A stretch of DNA of 64,000 nt from Chromatiaceae bacterium. Lineage in GTDB: Bacteria > Pseudomonadota > Gammaproteobacteria > Chromatiales > Chromatiaceae. The notes under the pieces were generated by a model. That model ran no database searches, was not told the origin of the DNA, and saw only the letters and a program-made list of their open reading frames with translations. Both the position numbers and the translations under genes were made by a program. The stretch is taken from positions 186,001-250,000 of the forward strand of contig JADKCI010000002.1 of the NCBI GenBank assembly GCA_016714645.1. The letters are read 5' to 3'. Below are positions 50,105 to 62,482 of this stretch, one piece after another (position 1 is the stretch's first letter; each line of letters starts with the position of its first letter).

Positions 50105-51105
50105 AAGCTGTGGTTGCAGATTTATCAGCGCCCCAGACGAGGCAAGCGCAGGCCGACAAGTCGCAAGGTCGGGCACTCAAGCCGGTGGATGCCCCGGAGA
50201 CGGCGGCCGAAACGCACGCGATCCTGCGGGCGGAAAGCGGCTTCGACATCAACCAACTGGCCGCCGAATACCGCGCCCTCCGCGCCAGCGTCCTCCGCCT
50301 GTGGATGGACGCATGTCAGCCCGACAGCCCCAACATGGACGATATCATCCGCTTCAACGAGGCCATTGACCAGGCGGTCGCCGAATCCATCAGCTTCTTT
50401 TCCGCCCAGGTGGAGCAGGCGCGGAACCTGTTTCTCGGGATGCTGGGCCACGACATGCGCAGCCCGCTGAACGCCATTCAGATGACCGCCGCGTACCTGG
50501 TGGCTCTGAACGCCGGGGAGGAGGTGTCCGCCGCCGCGTCCCGCCTTTTCCGCAGCGGCGCGTCAATGAAGGCCCTGCTGGACGACCTCGTGGACTTCAA
50601 CCGAACCCAAATGGGCTTGGGGATCACCATCTTGCCGAAGGACGCCGACCTCGCGGCACTATTCGCCGACGAGCTGGAGCAGCTGCGCGGGGCGCACCCG
50701 AGCCGCCAACTCGAACTGGAGGTGGTCGGCGACACCCGGGGCCACTGGGATGGCCCGCGCCTGCAACAGGTGCTCCGCAACCTCGTCACGAACGCGATCA
50801 AGTACGGGGTGGCGGACGCGCCGGTTCGCGTAGCGCTGACCGGCGAGGAGGCCGACGTCCGGTTCGAGGTCACGAACCGCGGGCCGGCCCTCGAGCCATC
50901 GGCCTTGGACCAGATCTTCGACCCACTCAGGCGAGGCCCCGCACAGGAGGACAACCGCAACGCCGACGGCGGCCTCGGGCTCGGACTGTACATCGTGCGC
51001 GAAGTGACCCGGGCGCACGGGGGCCAGGTGGGTGCGCGTTCCATCGGGGGAAAGACCGTTTTCGCGGTGCGTTTGCCTCGCCGCCATGCGGGTGCGCCGA
51101 CGTGA
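50105..51105 (+). pseudogene. Sensor histidine kinase, 3' part (split by IS)
   Basis: Carries the rest of the kinase: VVADLSAPQTRQAQADKSQG, then SGFDINQLAAEYRALRASVL, the phospho-acceptor block FLGMLGHDMRSPLNAIQMTA (His), and the ATPase domain with NLVTNAIKYG (N box), IFDPLRRGP and GGLGLGLYIVREVTRAHGG. No transmembrane spans, so a soluble kinase. Could be translated alone from GTG 50110 as a 331-residue product containing the whole catalytic core, so partial function is possible. Confidence 0.87.
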
Positions 51106-51470
51106 GTGGCCGAAAACGGGGGCGAGATCAGCGGCCGAACTTGGCGCTGCAGCGGACGGGGGCCGCATGTCGGGTTCGCGAGCTCCAAGCTCGGCGTCTC
51201 TTGCTCCTGCGCGTTTGGGGGTTGCGGATCTTTCCGGTCTGAAATTTGCCCTGGCGATTGCCCTGTTTCGGCAGGGCAATGTGTCGCTGGCGGAGAATCC
51301 CGGAACCATGCCAATGAGAGATCTATCCTCAATGGAACCGCCAAAGAAGGAGGGAAGCTCTTCCAGCCACTCTCCTGCTTTCGCGCCTTTTCGCGGATTT
51401 TATCGCCTGTGGTCTGCCTACGGGAGTGCTCAAAAAGGTCTAAATTACCAAACGAACCCATTCCGCGGGC
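51106..51470. other. Intergenic region with REP-like hairpin
   Basis: 365 bp between the kinase and yhbY with no recognisable gene; open stretches here are GC-driven. The one clear structure is the hairpin at 51257-51280. Confidence 0.5.
51257..51280. repeat. 9-bp perfect hairpin, REP-like
   Basis: ATTGCCCTG (51257-51265) and CAGGGCAAT (51272-51280) with a 6-nt loop TTTCGG. It shares TTTCGGCAGGG and then AATG with the right arm of the repeat at 46569-46621, differing by one inserted C. Confidence 0.55.
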
Positions 51471-51773
51471 TCAGTCCCGAGGCAATTCCATCGGCGCCTT
51501 GTTGCGGGGATTGGCGCGGAAGAAGGCGGCGACGTTGCCGATGCGGTCGATGAGGTCGCTCTGGGTGCGGCTGGCGATGGTCGCGATGAATTCATCCCGC
51601 AGGTCCCGGTCGCCAGCGGCGATCTTGACCTTGATGAGTTCGTGATGATCGAGGGCGATCTCGATCTCGGCGAGGACGGGCGCGGTGAGCCCGGCCTGGC
51701 CGAGGCTGACGACGGGTTTGAGGTGATGGACCTGCTTTTTGAGCCAGCGCTTCTGGTGCTCGGTGGGCCTCAT
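51471..51773 (-). CDS. yhbY: CRM-domain RNA-binding protein YhbY
   Basis: 100 residues from ATG 51773. HQKRWLKKQVHHLKPVVSLGQAGLT and the ELIKVKIAAGDRD segment (GxxG-like loop) are the CRM fold that associates with pre-50S ribosomes. Standard length for the family. Sits alone between the accessory island and the DHOD-like gene. Confidence 0.93.
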   Translation of the reverse strand: MRPTEHQKRWLKKQVHHLKPVVSLGQAGLTAPVLAEIEIALDHHELIKVKIAAGDRDLRDEFIATIASRTQSDLIDRIGNVAAFFRANPRNKAPMELPRD

Positions 51774-51815
51774 GGGGGCGTTGCTCCGGTGCGGAATGGG
51801 GTAAAGGAGCGCATT

Positions 51816-52826
51816 CTAAACGAGTACCCCGGACGAAGCTCGGTAACTGTCCAGGACCTGGACATAGTTGCCGCGCTCGAATTCCGCCGGATTGGGTACG
51901 GCCAGGGCGCTCATGCGGCCCCGGAAATCCGCCAGGGTCTCGAAGCCCTGATCCGCCATCCAGCTTTCAATCCCCTCGCGGACCCGCCTCAGGGCGTCGG
52001 GTCCCTCCCGCAGTAGCAGGCTGCACAGATGGACCACGTCCGCGCCAGCGAGCAGCAGCTTGAGGGCGTCCTCGGCGGTGTGAACGCCGCCGGTGGCCCC
52101 CAGTGACAGCTCGACCCGGCCATGGAGGAGGGCGATCCAGCGCATCGCCAGCAGGGATTCGGGGGAGGTGGAGGGGTAGAGGGCCGGGCGCAGGCGCAGG
52201 CTGTCGAGATTTATGTCCGGCTGGTAGAAGCGGTTGAAGAGGGCGACCCCGTCGGCTCCCGCCGCCTCCAGCCGTTTCACCATGTTTGCGACGGAGCTGA
52301 AATTGGGCGACAGCTTCATGTTGATGGGCAGGCTGACCTGATGGCGCAGGGCGTCGAGCAGGCCCAGGTAACGCTCCTCCACAGCGGCGCCGCTCTCCTC
52401 GGGGTTGGCGGCGACGTAATAGACATTGAGTTCCAGGGCGTCGGCGCCGGCCGCCTCCAGGGCGCGGGCATAGGCGATCCAGCCACCCACCGTCACGCCG
52501 TTGAGGCTGGCGATGACCGGAATCCCCAGGGTCTCCTTGAGCCGGCGCAGATGCTCCAGATAGCTGTCCAGGGCGGGCGGATAGTCGTGGTAATTGGGCA
52601 GGAAGTTGGAGGCCTCGGCGAAGCCGGTGTGCTGTTCGCTCAGGAAGCGGACGCTGGTCTCGGTCTCGGCGGTCAGGGCCTCCTCGAACAGGGACCAGAG
52701 GATGATGGCGCCGGCGCCGGCGTCCTCCAGTTGCCGGCAGGTGTCGAGGCCGCGGCTGAGGGGCGAGGCCGAGGGGACCAGGGGGCTGGTGAGGTCCAGG
52801 CCTAAATAGTGGGTGCTGAGGTCCAT
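51816..52826 (-). CDS. Dihydroorotate dehydrogenase-like flavoprotein
   Basis: 336 residues from ATG 52826 (MDLSTHYLGLDLTSPLVPSA); a start at 52856 adds 10 residues. A TIM-barrel flavin enzyme: AGAGAIILWSLFEEAL, DALELNVYYVAAN, INMKLSPNFSSVANMVKRLE, LSLGATGGVHTAEDALKLLL. This subgroup is commonly found beside nifJ, as here, and is distinct from the pyrimidine enzyme PyrD. Probably expressed with nifJ (134 bp downstream); its reaction is not established. Confidence 0.85.
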   Translation of the reverse strand: MDLSTHYLGLDLTSPLVPSASPLSRGLDTCRQLEDAGAGAIILWSLFEEALTAETETSVRFLSEQHTGFAEASNFLPNYHDYPPALDSYLEHLRRLKETLGIPVIASLNGVTVGGWIAYARALEAAGADALELNVYYVAANPEESGAAVEERYLGLLDALRHQVSLPINMKLSPNFSSVANMVKRLEAAGADGVALFNRFYQPDINLDSLRLRPALYPSTSPESLLAMRWIALLHGRVELSLGATGGVHTAEDALKLLLAGADVVHLCSLLLREGPDALRRVREGIESWMADQGFETLADFRGRMSALAVPNPAEFERGNYVQVLDSYRASSGVLV

Positions 52827-52960
52827 GGGAGGCCCCTCCAAGGGGTGGGTTGCCAAGGGGTGATCGAAAGGGGTTAGGGGGCGGACTCGGGGCCGGCCGG
52901 GCGTCGGGCCGGTAGGGCTGGGGTCCCGGGCCCGGCGCCACGGCGGTCAGGGGCCAGGTC

Positions 52961-56533
<3,573 letters not shown>

Positions 56534-56743
56534 GGCGTGGTTCCGGGCATAGGTAAGGGGTGTGGTCCCCCGAGGGTTACTCTTGATTGTAAACTGAAGT
56601 TGTCCCTACGTAACATTAGGGTAATCTAATTGGCCCTGCCTCATGAGGGTGGCGGTTCAGGTGGTGTCGGGCTCGGTGTTAGGGTGGATCGCCGCCTTGC
56701 GGCGGGGCCGCGGGAGGAATGGGGGTATGCGTGGAGGTCCGGG

Positions 56744-57247
56744 ATGGTGGTGGCGCTGAGTGACGGAGAGGTGGCGGCTAGCCCGCTCGGGCTGACCTTT
56801 CGCCCCATGGCGGACCCGGATCTGACCGCCGTCATGGCGGTCGAGGTGCAAGCCTACCCCCACCCCTGGAGCCAGGAGATTTTTCGCGATTGCCTGCGGG
56901 CTGGCTACCACGCCTGGGTCTTGCAGGTCGGCGACCGCCTGGTGGGCCACGGCGTCATGTCCATCGCCGTGGGCGAGTGCCAGATCCTCAATCTCTGCGT
57001 CCACCCCGACTGGCAGGGCCGCCAGTTCGGCCGCCGCCTCTTGCGGCGCCTCCTGTCCATCGCCAGCCAGCGCCAGGCCGACACTGCCTTCCTTGAAGTC
57101 CGCCGTTCCAATCATGCCGCCATTCATCTTTACCAGATAGAAGGCTTCTGCGAGGTCGGCCTGCGCCGCAACTATTACCCCAAGGGTCAGGGGCGGGAGG
57201 ATGCCATCCTCATGGCCAAGCCCTTGTTGGGCGCGTTGGCGGATTAG
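56744..57247 (+). CDS. rimI: RimI-like ribosomal-protein-alanine N-acetyltransferase
   Basis: 167 residues from ATG 56744 behind GGAGG (56732-56736); the same frame upstream lacks family features. GNAT fold: EVQAYPHPWSQEIFRDCL, acetyl-CoA loop LCVHPDWQGRQFGRRLLRRL, EVRRSNHAAIHLYQIEGF and VGLRRNYYPKGQGREDAILM are the RimI hallmarks. Overlaps the 3' end of the TetR gene by 4 bp. Confidence 0.9.
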   Translation: MVVALSDGEVAASPLGLTFRPMADPDLTAVMAVEVQAYPHPWSQEIFRDCLRAGYHAWVLQVGDRLVGHGVMSIAVGECQILNLCVHPDWQGRQFGRRLLRRLLSIASQRQADTAFLEVRRSNHAAIHLYQIEGFCEVGLRRNYYPKGQGREDAILMAKPLLGALAD

Positions 57248-58002
57248 GGGGCCGGGTCGGCGGCGTCCGGGTCGGCTAGCCCGTCGCCCCGAGCCAGGGG
57301 ACCCAGCGCCAGGATGCCTCCCAGGGAGAAGCGCCACACCCGTTCCACCAGCTCCTCGACTCTGTCCTCCAGGGGCGGCTGGTCTGGATTCAGGCGGCTT
57401 ATGAGGGGGCGGGCGAGGAAATAACGGAGGATCTGGCCACTGACGCTGGCGGCGGCGTCCACGACCAGGGGGGTCCGGGGATGCAGGTCGAGCAGGTCGG
57501 CCACGATGGTCAGGAGTTCATCGTTGCTGGGTTTGATGTGGAGGGCGACGATCCGATCCAGGGTCTCGGTGGGGTGGGCCATCTCCGCCAGGTAGATGGC
57601 GCTAAGGTCGGCGTGGTCGGCGGCGTCACCCTTGTCCCCCAGGATCTCCTCCAGGGCTGCCTGAATATAGACCCGGAGCCGCTCCGCCGCCGGGGCCGCG
57701 GCGGGCAGGTAGCGGGCCCGCCGCTGGCGGAACATGCCCGAGACCTGCTCGAAGATGGCGGCGTAAAGGCCTTGTTTGTCGCCGAAATAATAATGCACCG
57801 AGGCCAGGTTGGCCTGGGCGCGGCGACAGATGTCGCGGATGGTGCCGCCGGCGTAGCCGCGCTTCGCGAAGACCTGGATGGCGGAGCGCAGGAGGCGCTC
57901 GCGGGTATCGGGAGAGGTGGGTTCGGTGGACAAGGGTCTGGCCTCGGTCACGCCTGGGAGGAAGGAACAGATTAATGCTTTTGGGGGCCGGGATCGAGTC
58001 AT
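57244..58002 (-). CDS. TetR/AcrR-family regulator (CecR-like)
   Basis: 252 residues from ATG 58002; the first 25 residues are not family-like, so a later start is possible. DNA-binding domain: TRERLLRSAIQVFAKRGYAG, TIRDICRRAQANLASVHYYF, GDKQGLYAAIFEQV. The C-terminal half resembles the DUF1956/CecR ligand domain (AEMAHPTETLDRIV). Usually controls an adjacent efflux or hydrolase operon, but here the divergent neighbour is a penicillin-binding protein. Confidence 0.87.
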   Translation of the reverse strand: MTRSRPPKALICSFLPGVTEARPLSTEPTSPDTRERLLRSAIQVFAKRGYAGGTIRDICRRAQANLASVHYYFGDKQGLYAAIFEQVSGMFRQRRARYLPAAAPAAERLRVYIQAALEEILGDKGDAADHADLSAIYLAEMAHPTETLDRIVALHIKPSNDELLTIVADLLDLHPRTPLVVDAAASVSGQILRYFLARPLISRLNPDQPPLEDRVEELVERVWRFSLGGILALGPLARGDGLADPDAADPAP

Positions 58003-58137
58003 GGCGCCCGGCCCGGTGGACCTGGGGTCTGTATTCAGATCAACTCATTGAAATAGATAATTATAATGGGCAGGGCAGGCAAAGAAGGGCCACCAGGTAC
58101 CGGGTGCCTGTTGTAGAATCCTCCCTCAAATTGACCA

Positions 58138-60699
58138 GTGGACGCTCACGAGGATCGAGGTTTGGGACAATCCAGGGTGCTTAATCAGGGGGCCAGGGTC
58201 AAAAGGCGTCGCCGCGGGCTCCTGGCGCGCCTCGGCCTCATGCTGGCGTCGGGGGTGGCTTTGGGGCTGAACCTGGCGGCGGTGGGGCTGCTGGGGGTCG
58301 GGATTCTGATCGCCACCACCCTGGCCGACCTGCCGCGGACGGACTCGCTGCGCGAGGTGCGGTTGCAGGAGCCCATGCGGGTCTTCAGTGCCGATGGCGT
58401 CCTCATGGCGGAGTTCGGGGCCGAACGACGCCAGCCCGTGCCCTATGCCGAGGTCCCGCAGCGGCTGGTCGAGGCCTTTCTGGCCACCGAGGACAACCGC
58501 TTCTTTCAGCACGAGGGCGTCGACCTCATCGGCCTCAGTCGCGCCGCCCTCAGCTTTCTGCAAACCGGCGAGCGCAGCCAGGGCGGCAGCACCATCACCA
58601 TGCAGGTGGCGCGTAATTTTTATCTCTCCCCGGAGAAGACTTTCCGCCGCAAGCTCTCGGAACTCCTGCTATCCCTCCACATTGAGCGGACCCTGACCAA
58701 GCAGGAAATCCTGGAGCTGTACTTCAACAAGATCTTTTTCGGCCATCGCGCCTACGGCATCTCCGCCGCGGCCGACATCTATTACGGCAAGAGCCTGCGT
58801 CAACTCACCCTGCCCCAGATGGCCATGCTGGCGGGTATTCCGAAGGCGCCCTCGGCGAACAACCCGGTCTCGAACCCTAAGCGGGCCCTGGAAAGGCGCG
58901 ACTTCATTCTGGGGCGGATGCGCGAGTTGGGTTACATCACCCCCCAGGAATATCAGGAGGGGGTGGCCGCCCCGGATACCGCCCGGCTGGCGCGCCGGCC
59001 CATCGAGCTGGAGGCGGGTTATGTCTCCGAGATGGTTCGTCGGGATTTGGTGGCCCGCTATGGGGAGGAGGCCGCCTATGGGAATGGCTTCCAGGTCACG
59101 ACTACCCTCGATTCCCGCTACCAGCGGGAGGCCGAGGGCGCGGTCCATCGCGCCGTGCTGGATTATGACCAGCGTCATGGCTACCGGGGCGCCGAATCCA
59201 AGCATAAGCTGGCGGGACTCAGTGACGAGGCCCTCGACACCCTGCTGGGGAAGGCCGGCAAACTACCGGAACTGACCGCCGCCCTGGTCCTGCGGTCCGG
59301 TGACAAGGAGGCGGAGGTCTACCTCGGCCAGGGCAAGCGGGCCAAGTTGACCCTGGGCCAGATGAGATGGGCCAGCCGTTACCACAACGAGGACGCCAAG
59401 GGCGCGGCGCCGGGCAGGGTCGCCCAGGTGGTGGCCAGCGGCGATCTGATCCGGCTGCGCAAGACCGCCGGCGGGGGCTGGGAGTTGTCGCAGGCCCCGC
59501 ACGTCTCGGGTGCCCTCAGCGTCCTGGACCCGACCAATGGGGCCCTGCTGGCCCTGGTGGGCGGCTATGACTTCCAGGACAGCAAGTTCAACCGGGCCGT
59601 GGATGCCCGCCGCCAGCCCGGCTCCAGCTTCAAGCCCTTCGTCTATGCGGCGGCCCTGGATCAGGGCTGGACCCCGGCCAGCCTCTTGCAGGACAAGCGC
59701 CTCGAAATTCGCGTTAATAAAGGCAAGGTCTGGCGGCCCGACAATTTCGACGGCAAGACGATGGGCCCGATCCGGCTGCGTCTCGCTCTGATCAAATCCC
59801 GCAACCTGGCCTCGGTCTGGCTGCTCCGGGAGATCGGGCTGGATTCGGCCCTGGATTTCGCCACCCGCTTTGGCTTCGATGTCGCCAGCCTGCCCCACGG
59901 CCTGACCCTGGTCCTGGGCACGGCGGCGGCCTCGCCGACCCAGATGGCCGCAGCCTATGCGGTCTTCGCCAATGGTGGTTTTCGGGTCATACCCCACTTC
60001 GTGGATAAAATCCTGGATGGCAACGGTACCCTGATCTTCGCAGCCAGGGCCCCCCAGGCCTGCGCCGACTGCTGGTTCAGCTACCCGGAGGCCCCCGCCG
60101 GGGCTCGTGCCCTGGGCGCCGCGGCGGGGCCAGCCCCGGAGGCACCGCGGGTGCTGGACCCCCGCGTGGTCTGGCAGATGAACTCCATCATGGGCGATGT
60201 CATCCGCCAGGGCACCGGCCGCAAGGCCCTGGAGCTCAAGCGCGAGGATATCGCCGGCAAGACCGGCACCACCAACGAGGTGCGGGATTCCTGGTTCTGC
60301 GGCTATCAGAAGGACCTGGTGGCGGTGTCCTGGATGGGCTTCGATGATTTTTCGCCCCTGGGTAAGGGGGAGACCGGTGGCCAGGCGGCACTGGGACTCT
60401 GGGTCGATTTCATGGGCCAGGCCCTGGCGGGTAAGCCCGAGGCCACCCTGGAGGTCCCCGCCGGTCTGACCGAGGTGAGGGTCGCCAAGTCCGATGGTCG
60501 CCTCACCCGCAAGAAGGGGGATGCCAGCCTGCCGGAGTGGGTGCGCCAGGAGGATGCCCAGGCCCCCGAGGGCCCGGCGCCGACGGGTGAGACCCAGGAG
60601 TTCGTCACCGAGGATCCTGGCTACTATGAAAGACCTAAAAGGCCCACGCCCTCCGGCCCGCCCTCCGGCGCGCCACGTCTGATCGACGATCTCTTCTGA
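58138..60699 (+). CDS. Class A penicillin-binding protein (PBP1A-type)
   Basis: Bifunctional cell-wall enzyme; 853 residues from GTG 58138. One N-terminal span (about 33-58), glycosyltransferase domain with ATEDNRFFQHEGVD, QGGSTITMQVARNF and LELYFNKIFFGHRAYGI. The transpeptidase has active-site Ser496 in GSSFKPF, KSRN, and KTGT (Lys708). The last 45 residues are polar and Pro-rich. Its promoter region (58003-58137) is shared with the TetR gene. Confidence 0.94.
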   Translation: MDAHEDRGLGQSRVLNQGARVKRRRRGLLARLGLMLASGVALGLNLAAVGLLGVGILIATTLADLPRTDSLREVRLQEPMRVFSADGVLMAEFGAERRQPVPYAEVPQRLVEAFLATEDNRFFQHEGVDLIGLSRAALSFLQTGERSQGGSTITMQVARNFYLSPEKTFRRKLSELLLSLHIERTLTKQEILELYFNKIFFGHRAYGISAAADIYYGKSLRQLTLPQMAMLAGIPKAPSANNPVSNPKRALERRDFILGRMRELGYITPQEYQEGVAAPDTARLARRPIELEAGYVSEMVRRDLVARYGEEAAYGNGFQVTTTLDSRYQREAEGAVHRAVLDYDQRHGYRGAESKHKLAGLSDEALDTLLGKAGKLPELTAALVLRSGDKEAEVYLGQGKRAKLTLGQMRWASRYHNEDAKGAAPGRVAQVVASGDLIRLRKTAGGGWELSQAPHVSGALSVLDPTNGALLALVGGYDFQDSKFNRAVDARRQPGSSFKPFVYAAALDQGWTPASLLQDKRLEIRVNKGKVWRPDNFDGKTMGPIRLRLALIKSRNLASVWLLREIGLDSALDFATRFGFDVASLPHGLTLVLGTAAASPTQMAAAYAVFANGGFRVIPHFVDKILDGNGTLIFAARAPQACADCWFSYPEAPAGARALGAAAGPAPEAPRVLDPRVVWQMNSIMGDVIRQGTGRKALELKREDIAGKTGTTNEVRDSWFCGYQKDLVAVSWMGFDDFSPLGKGETGGQAALGLWVDFMGQALAGKPEATLEVPAGLTEVRVAKSDGRLTRKKGDASLPEWVRQEDAQAPEGPAPTGETQEFVTEDPGYYERPKRPTPSGPPSGAPRLIDDLF

Positions 60700-60848
60700 G
60701 TATCCCGGCGCCCGGGGGCGAGGTGCTATGATTTGGACCGAATCAAGGCGGGCACGACATCCTTGCCCCTGAGTTCTTTTGGCTTGACGGCTGACTTATG
60801 CGCCGTCGCCTCCCCAGCCCCTGACCGCCATACCCGGATATTCACCTA

Positions 60849-61724
60849 ATGGATTCAAACCCCATTCTCGTTAAAAACACCCCGACCGATAACATCAACT
60901 ACTCTGAGTGTAAGATCATCCTGCAGCCCCAGCACTTCCTGAGTGCCCAGGGCTTCAAGGACTTCTGGAAGATCGTCAAGCGCACCGCCAAGAAGCATGG
61001 GGTGGAGGTTCTTGAAGACAAGAATGCCTTCGTCAATCAGGTGCGCGAGGTCCTCTTCTATGACACCCCGGATCATGACCTCTACAACAACCATTTCATC
61101 GTGCGGCTGCGCTCCTTTTATAAGGGGGGCTGGCCCGATGGCCTGCCGGAATTGACGGTCAAGTTCCGCCACCCGGAATTTGCCGCCGCCGCCGCCGTGA
61201 ATGTGCGACCGGCCACCCCCGGCTCCCTGGCCCGGATCAAATTTAAGGAAGAACTCCTGCCCCTGCGCGAGGGTCTGGGTGGTTTGCGTTTCATCTATTC
61301 CCACAACTGCGTCATGTCCATGCCTCGGGAGCAGATGAACCTGGCCGTGGCGGATTTGACGCGTTCCTTCCCCGCCCTGGCCCAGGCGCAGGCCAATCCC
61401 GATCACCGCATGACCCTGGTCAACGACTTTGCCGTCGAGGAGGTGCAGGTCAATATTGGCACCCTGGGCTTTGGCCATGGCATCAAGGCCAAGACGACCA
61501 TCGCCGTCTGGCGTAATCGCCAGCATGAGAACGCTATCTGCGGCGAATTCGCCTTTCAGGCCAAATACGATCGCCGCGAGGAACTGCACAAGGACAGCAT
61601 CAATCGGGCCGCCAACTTCTATAAGGCGCTGCAAATGGATGCCTTTGATTGGGTGTCGCTGGGTACCACCAAGACCGCGATTGTCTATGGGCTGGGATCC
61701 AAGGTTTCCACCAATCATGAATGA
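60849..61724 (+). CDS. Conserved-looking protein of unknown function
   Basis: 291 residues from ATG 60849, soluble, no signal peptide. No family is recognised with confidence. Basic/acidic strand patterns such as NNHFIVRLRSF, LPELTVKFRHPE, RIKFKEELLPLREG and TTIAVWRNRQHENAICGEFAF look like the alternating charged strands of CYTH/VTC-type triphosphate tunnels, which would suggest a polyphosphate or triphosphate ligand. The canonical ExExK start is not clear (SECKIIL only), so this remains tentative. Lies 149 bp after the PBP gene. Confidence 0.7.
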   Translation: MDSNPILVKNTPTDNINYSECKIILQPQHFLSAQGFKDFWKIVKRTAKKHGVEVLEDKNAFVNQVREVLFYDTPDHDLYNNHFIVRLRSFYKGGWPDGLPELTVKFRHPEFAAAAAVNVRPATPGSLARIKFKEELLPLREGLGGLRFIYSHNCVMSMPREQMNLAVADLTRSFPALAQAQANPDHRMTLVNDFAVEEVQVNIGTLGFGHGIKAKTTIAVWRNRQHENAICGEFAFQAKYDRREELHKDSINRAANFYKALQMDAFDWVSLGTTKTAIVYGLGSKVSTNHE

Positions 61725-61754
61725 TTCCCCTACCTCCGTAGCCTTGCCAACCCG

Positions 61755-61792
61755 GTATTGAAGGTCCTGTCAAGTATTGAAGGTCCTGTCAA
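61755..61792. repeat. Perfect 19-bp tandem direct repeat (x2)
   Basis: The unit GTATTGAAGGTCCTGTCAA occurs at 61755-61773 and 61774-61792 with no gap, 25 bp upstream of the marC start. It may be a duplicated regulator site or simple slippage product. Confidence 0.8.
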
Positions 61793-61817
61793 CCCACTTT
61801 AAAGGGGCAATAATTCG

Positions 61818-62459
61818 TTGGAATATTCTGTGCAGCACTACTTGTTGGGACTATTCGCGGTCGCGAACAACTTTCCCGCCCTGGCCCCCTTTCTCGCCCT
61901 CAGCATGGGCTTGAACCGGTTCCAGAAGCTGGGGCTGATCACCCTCGGCTCGGTGGGCGCCTTCATCATCATGACCACCAGCATGCTCGCCGGCACGGCG
62001 ATCCTGGGCTTTTTCGGCATTACTATCAGTGCGTTCCAGATCGCTGGCGGTATCCTGCTGGGGGGCACCGGCATGAGCATGCTGAACGCCAAGGGGGCTG
62101 GCGATGTTCACGGCAAGGAGGTGGAGAGGCCCGCCATCGATCGCTCCACCCTGATCTCCACCATGATCGTGCCCGTGACCCTGCCCCTGACCACGGGTGC
62201 CGGCACTATTTCCACGGTCACTGTCTTTGCCCACGAGGCCGTCCAGGCCCACGCGGACCTCTTTCTCTTCCTGGCGATCTGCGCCATGACGGTCATCATC
62301 TTCCTCATCTTCCTGTTCGCCATGTCTCTGATGAGGTTCCTGGGCGAGGTGGGCATGAGTGTCCTGATCAAGGTGATGGGCCTCTTTACCCTGGCGATTG
62401 GCGTGCAGTTCATCGTTAACGGCGTCACCAGGATTTACCCCTCCCTGCCTGGCCATTGA
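61818..62459 (+). CDS. MarC-family integral membrane protein
   Basis: 213 residues from TTG 61818, about six membrane spans. NFPALAPFLALSMGLNR, AFQIAGGILLGGTGMSMLNA and STMIVPVTLPLTTGAGTIS are the family signature. MarC proteins were once linked to multidrug resistance; that role has not held up and function is unknown. A 19-bp tandem repeat precedes it. Confidence 0.9.
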   Translation: MEYSVQHYLLGLFAVANNFPALAPFLALSMGLNRFQKLGLITLGSVGAFIIMTTSMLAGTAILGFFGITISAFQIAGGILLGGTGMSMLNAKGAGDVHGKEVERPAIDRSTLISTMIVPVTLPLTTGAGTISTVTVFAHEAVQAHADLFLFLAICAMTVIIFLIFLFAMSLMRFLGEVGMSVLIKVMGLFTLAIGVQFIVNGVTRIYPSLPGH

Positions 62460-62482
62460 GTAGCGCCCCAAGCCCCCGGGGC

